A stretch of 64,000 bases of DNA, taken from positions 120,622,001-120,686,000 of the forward strand of contig NC_092520.1 of NCBI RefSeq assembly GCF_037038585.1, given 5' to 3'. Position numbers and translations under genes: made by a program. The DNA comes from Patagioenas fasciata. Taxonomy: Eukaryota > Chordata > Aves > Columbiformes > Columbidae. The first letter of the stretch is position 1; every line of letters begins with the position of its first letter. This document shows positions 62,631-64,000 of the stretch, piece by piece. Below the pieces are notes generated by a model. It saw only the letters and a list, made by a program, of their open reading frames with translations. It did no database searches and was not told the DNA's origin.

Positions 62631-64000
62631 CAGTTTCCTTCTAATATCTAACCCACCCACAGCAGCCATTTCTGGTGTGCTGGATCTGATAGGAGACGCT
62701 GTTGGCAGGAGGAATCAATGTGTTTTCTGTGCTCCTCTGCAGGCTGCTGTGCCACCACACCCTCCACAGTTGCTTATGGAATGTTTTCCATCCATCGGAG
62801 ACGTTGTGTCAGCCGCTCTTCAGAGAGCGGATAAGCAGATGCAGCTTGGGCTGCAAAAGCTCAAAACTCCCTTTCAGGTTTCATAAACTTGATTTAGGAT
62901 ATTTTGATAGTATTAATCTAGACTCATGAAAAAACATTTACATTTTCTTGCTGCCTTATAGTACGAAACAAACAAAATACTCCACTGTTTTGACTCAGTA
63001 TGCCTTTTAACAAAATCCACAAAGACTCACTGTGAATTCTGGAGCAGCTTATGGTTTATTAACCGCTGGCTATGTCCTGGATGTTTCTGTGGAAATCTTT
63101 AGTTCAGCTGAAAGCTAAGCTAAATCTAGCAGCTGCCACCCCTCTGAGAAGGTGCATGTATCCCTCTGAGAGCTGATGGGAGTAGGGGATGAATTTTTTT
63201 TCCCTCTCATTTTCTCCTAAGAGCAGACATTTGTTCCAAACAAGCTTGTACTAGCATGATTAAACACGTTCAGATAAGCCTTGCAAATGACTTCGTGGCT
63301 TCTTATTTAATTTGTCTAAAAAGCACATCGAATTTGGTGTCTCTCTGTTTGGGAGGGTTCATTTGCATGCAGACTAGCACCAAAATAATACATCAGTCTG
63401 ATTTCCTCACAAGTCAGTATGTGAACCTTTCTGGAAAATGTATAAACTCTGAGTCTATGCTTCTTGCAGGCACATTTGCTCATCTGTCCCAGTCTGGAAG
63501 CTGGCCCAAATTGGCAGATCCAGATTTCATTCCAGCCCTACCTGTTCTTGCACAGTGCTGGAACCATCATGGGTACAGCTGGATTTATAGGAACAGTTTC
63601 ACAGCTCTGTATTCCAAGCATTAAGCCATTTATACCATCTCTCTTATTTCCCTGTGAGTCCTAGGCAGAAACTGGTCCAGAAGAGAAGACAAGGCTGCTT
63701 TCTAGAAGGGCAGCACTGTGAGCCTGACTGTTGGTGGCTGCAGGCTGCTCTATGCATGAAGCACTTTGGGAAGGGCAACTCATGCTAATTGCACAAAAAT
63801 AACTCACAGGACAGCCTAGGTATCTCAGTGTAGATGTTCTTTTTTCATTCAGTTCTTCTCCCTAAAAATAAAAGGGAGGGGGTTGGCGCAGAGGAAAGAA
63901 AGCAATTTTCAAATTTCAGTTTAGCCTAAACTGAGCTAAGATTTCTTGCAATTTCTTCTGCAGCCATCTACATTGGTTACACCAGCCCAGTTGGTGGGAA

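Larger units (their letters stand above)
57560..64000 (+). other. ATP10A: ATP10A intron 2, 5' part (continues beyond window)
   Basis: Opens with GTAAGT directly after the exon 2 codon for Leu216. No further ATP10A-like exon appears before the window ends; exon 3 should continue with the A-domain segment that follows the EL/VS junction in other ATP10A proteins, and I do not see it in any frame. The stretch carries one CR1 copy and two short A-tracts. Confidence 0.85.
59519..64000. other. Intron 2 to the window edge, no exon recognised
   Basis: Unique sequence with two A-tracts and a pentamer repeat. A 136-codon ATG-initiated frame (62476-62886) is present but matches nothing I recognise and contains the pentamer repeat. 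Confidence 0.6.

Noticed and set aside
1..64000. tRNA, rRNA, snoRNA, CRISPR, operon or phage-type structure
   Set aside because: No tRNA A/B boxes, no rRNA-like conserved blocks, no regularly spaced direct repeats, and no closely packed ORFs were found; the split gene and CR1 elements show a vertebrate nuclear genome. The SNORD clusters near mammalian ATP10A/UBE3A are not seen here.
1..64000. LTR retrovirus-like elements
   Set aside because: I saw no paired LTRs, primer-binding site or gag/pol-like frames; all recognisable reverse-transcriptase sequence is CR1-type.

Overview
This window is nuclear DNA from a vertebrate, almost certainly a bird. The coding sequence is split by a very long intron with GT-AG borders, there is one GC-rich promoter island in otherwise AT-leaning DNA, and every dispersed repeat I can identify is a CR1 LINE, the dominant retroelement of bird genomes. 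I see no bacterial, organellar or viral gene.

The only protein-coding gene I can support is the 5' part of ATP10A, a class-5 P4-ATPase (phospholipid flippase), on the + strand. Exon 1 (coding 15006-15448) gives residues 1-147 plus two bases of codon 148. Exon 2 (57355-57559) completes codon 148 and adds residues 149-216, ending just after the A-domain DGET motif. The intron between them is 41,906 bp. Intron 2 opens at 57560 with GTAAGT and runs past the right edge, so most of the protein (roughly 1,280 further residues by comparison with human ATP10A) lies outside the window.

Layout: 1-13.9 kb is gene-poor flanking DNA with microsatellites, A-rich tracts and one CR1 tail remnant. A minus-strand CR1 (13896-14242) abuts a CpG island (about 14266-15470) that holds the promoter, 5' leader, uORFs and exon 1. 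15.4-57.35 kb is intron 1, with six CR1 copies, including a 1.3-kb minus-strand element that still shows reverse-transcriptase motifs. 57.36-57.56 kb is exon 2. 57.56-64 kb is intron 2 with one further CR1 that keeps the end of its ORF2 open.

I found no clear new biological system. The observations most worth checking are the uORFs in the ATP10A leader, including one that is in frame with ATP10A and separated from it by a single stop; the CR1/CpG-island junction; two same-subfamily, same-direction CR1 copies bracketing exon 2; and a weak cysteine-motif mini-ORF behind an acceptor-like site in intron 1.
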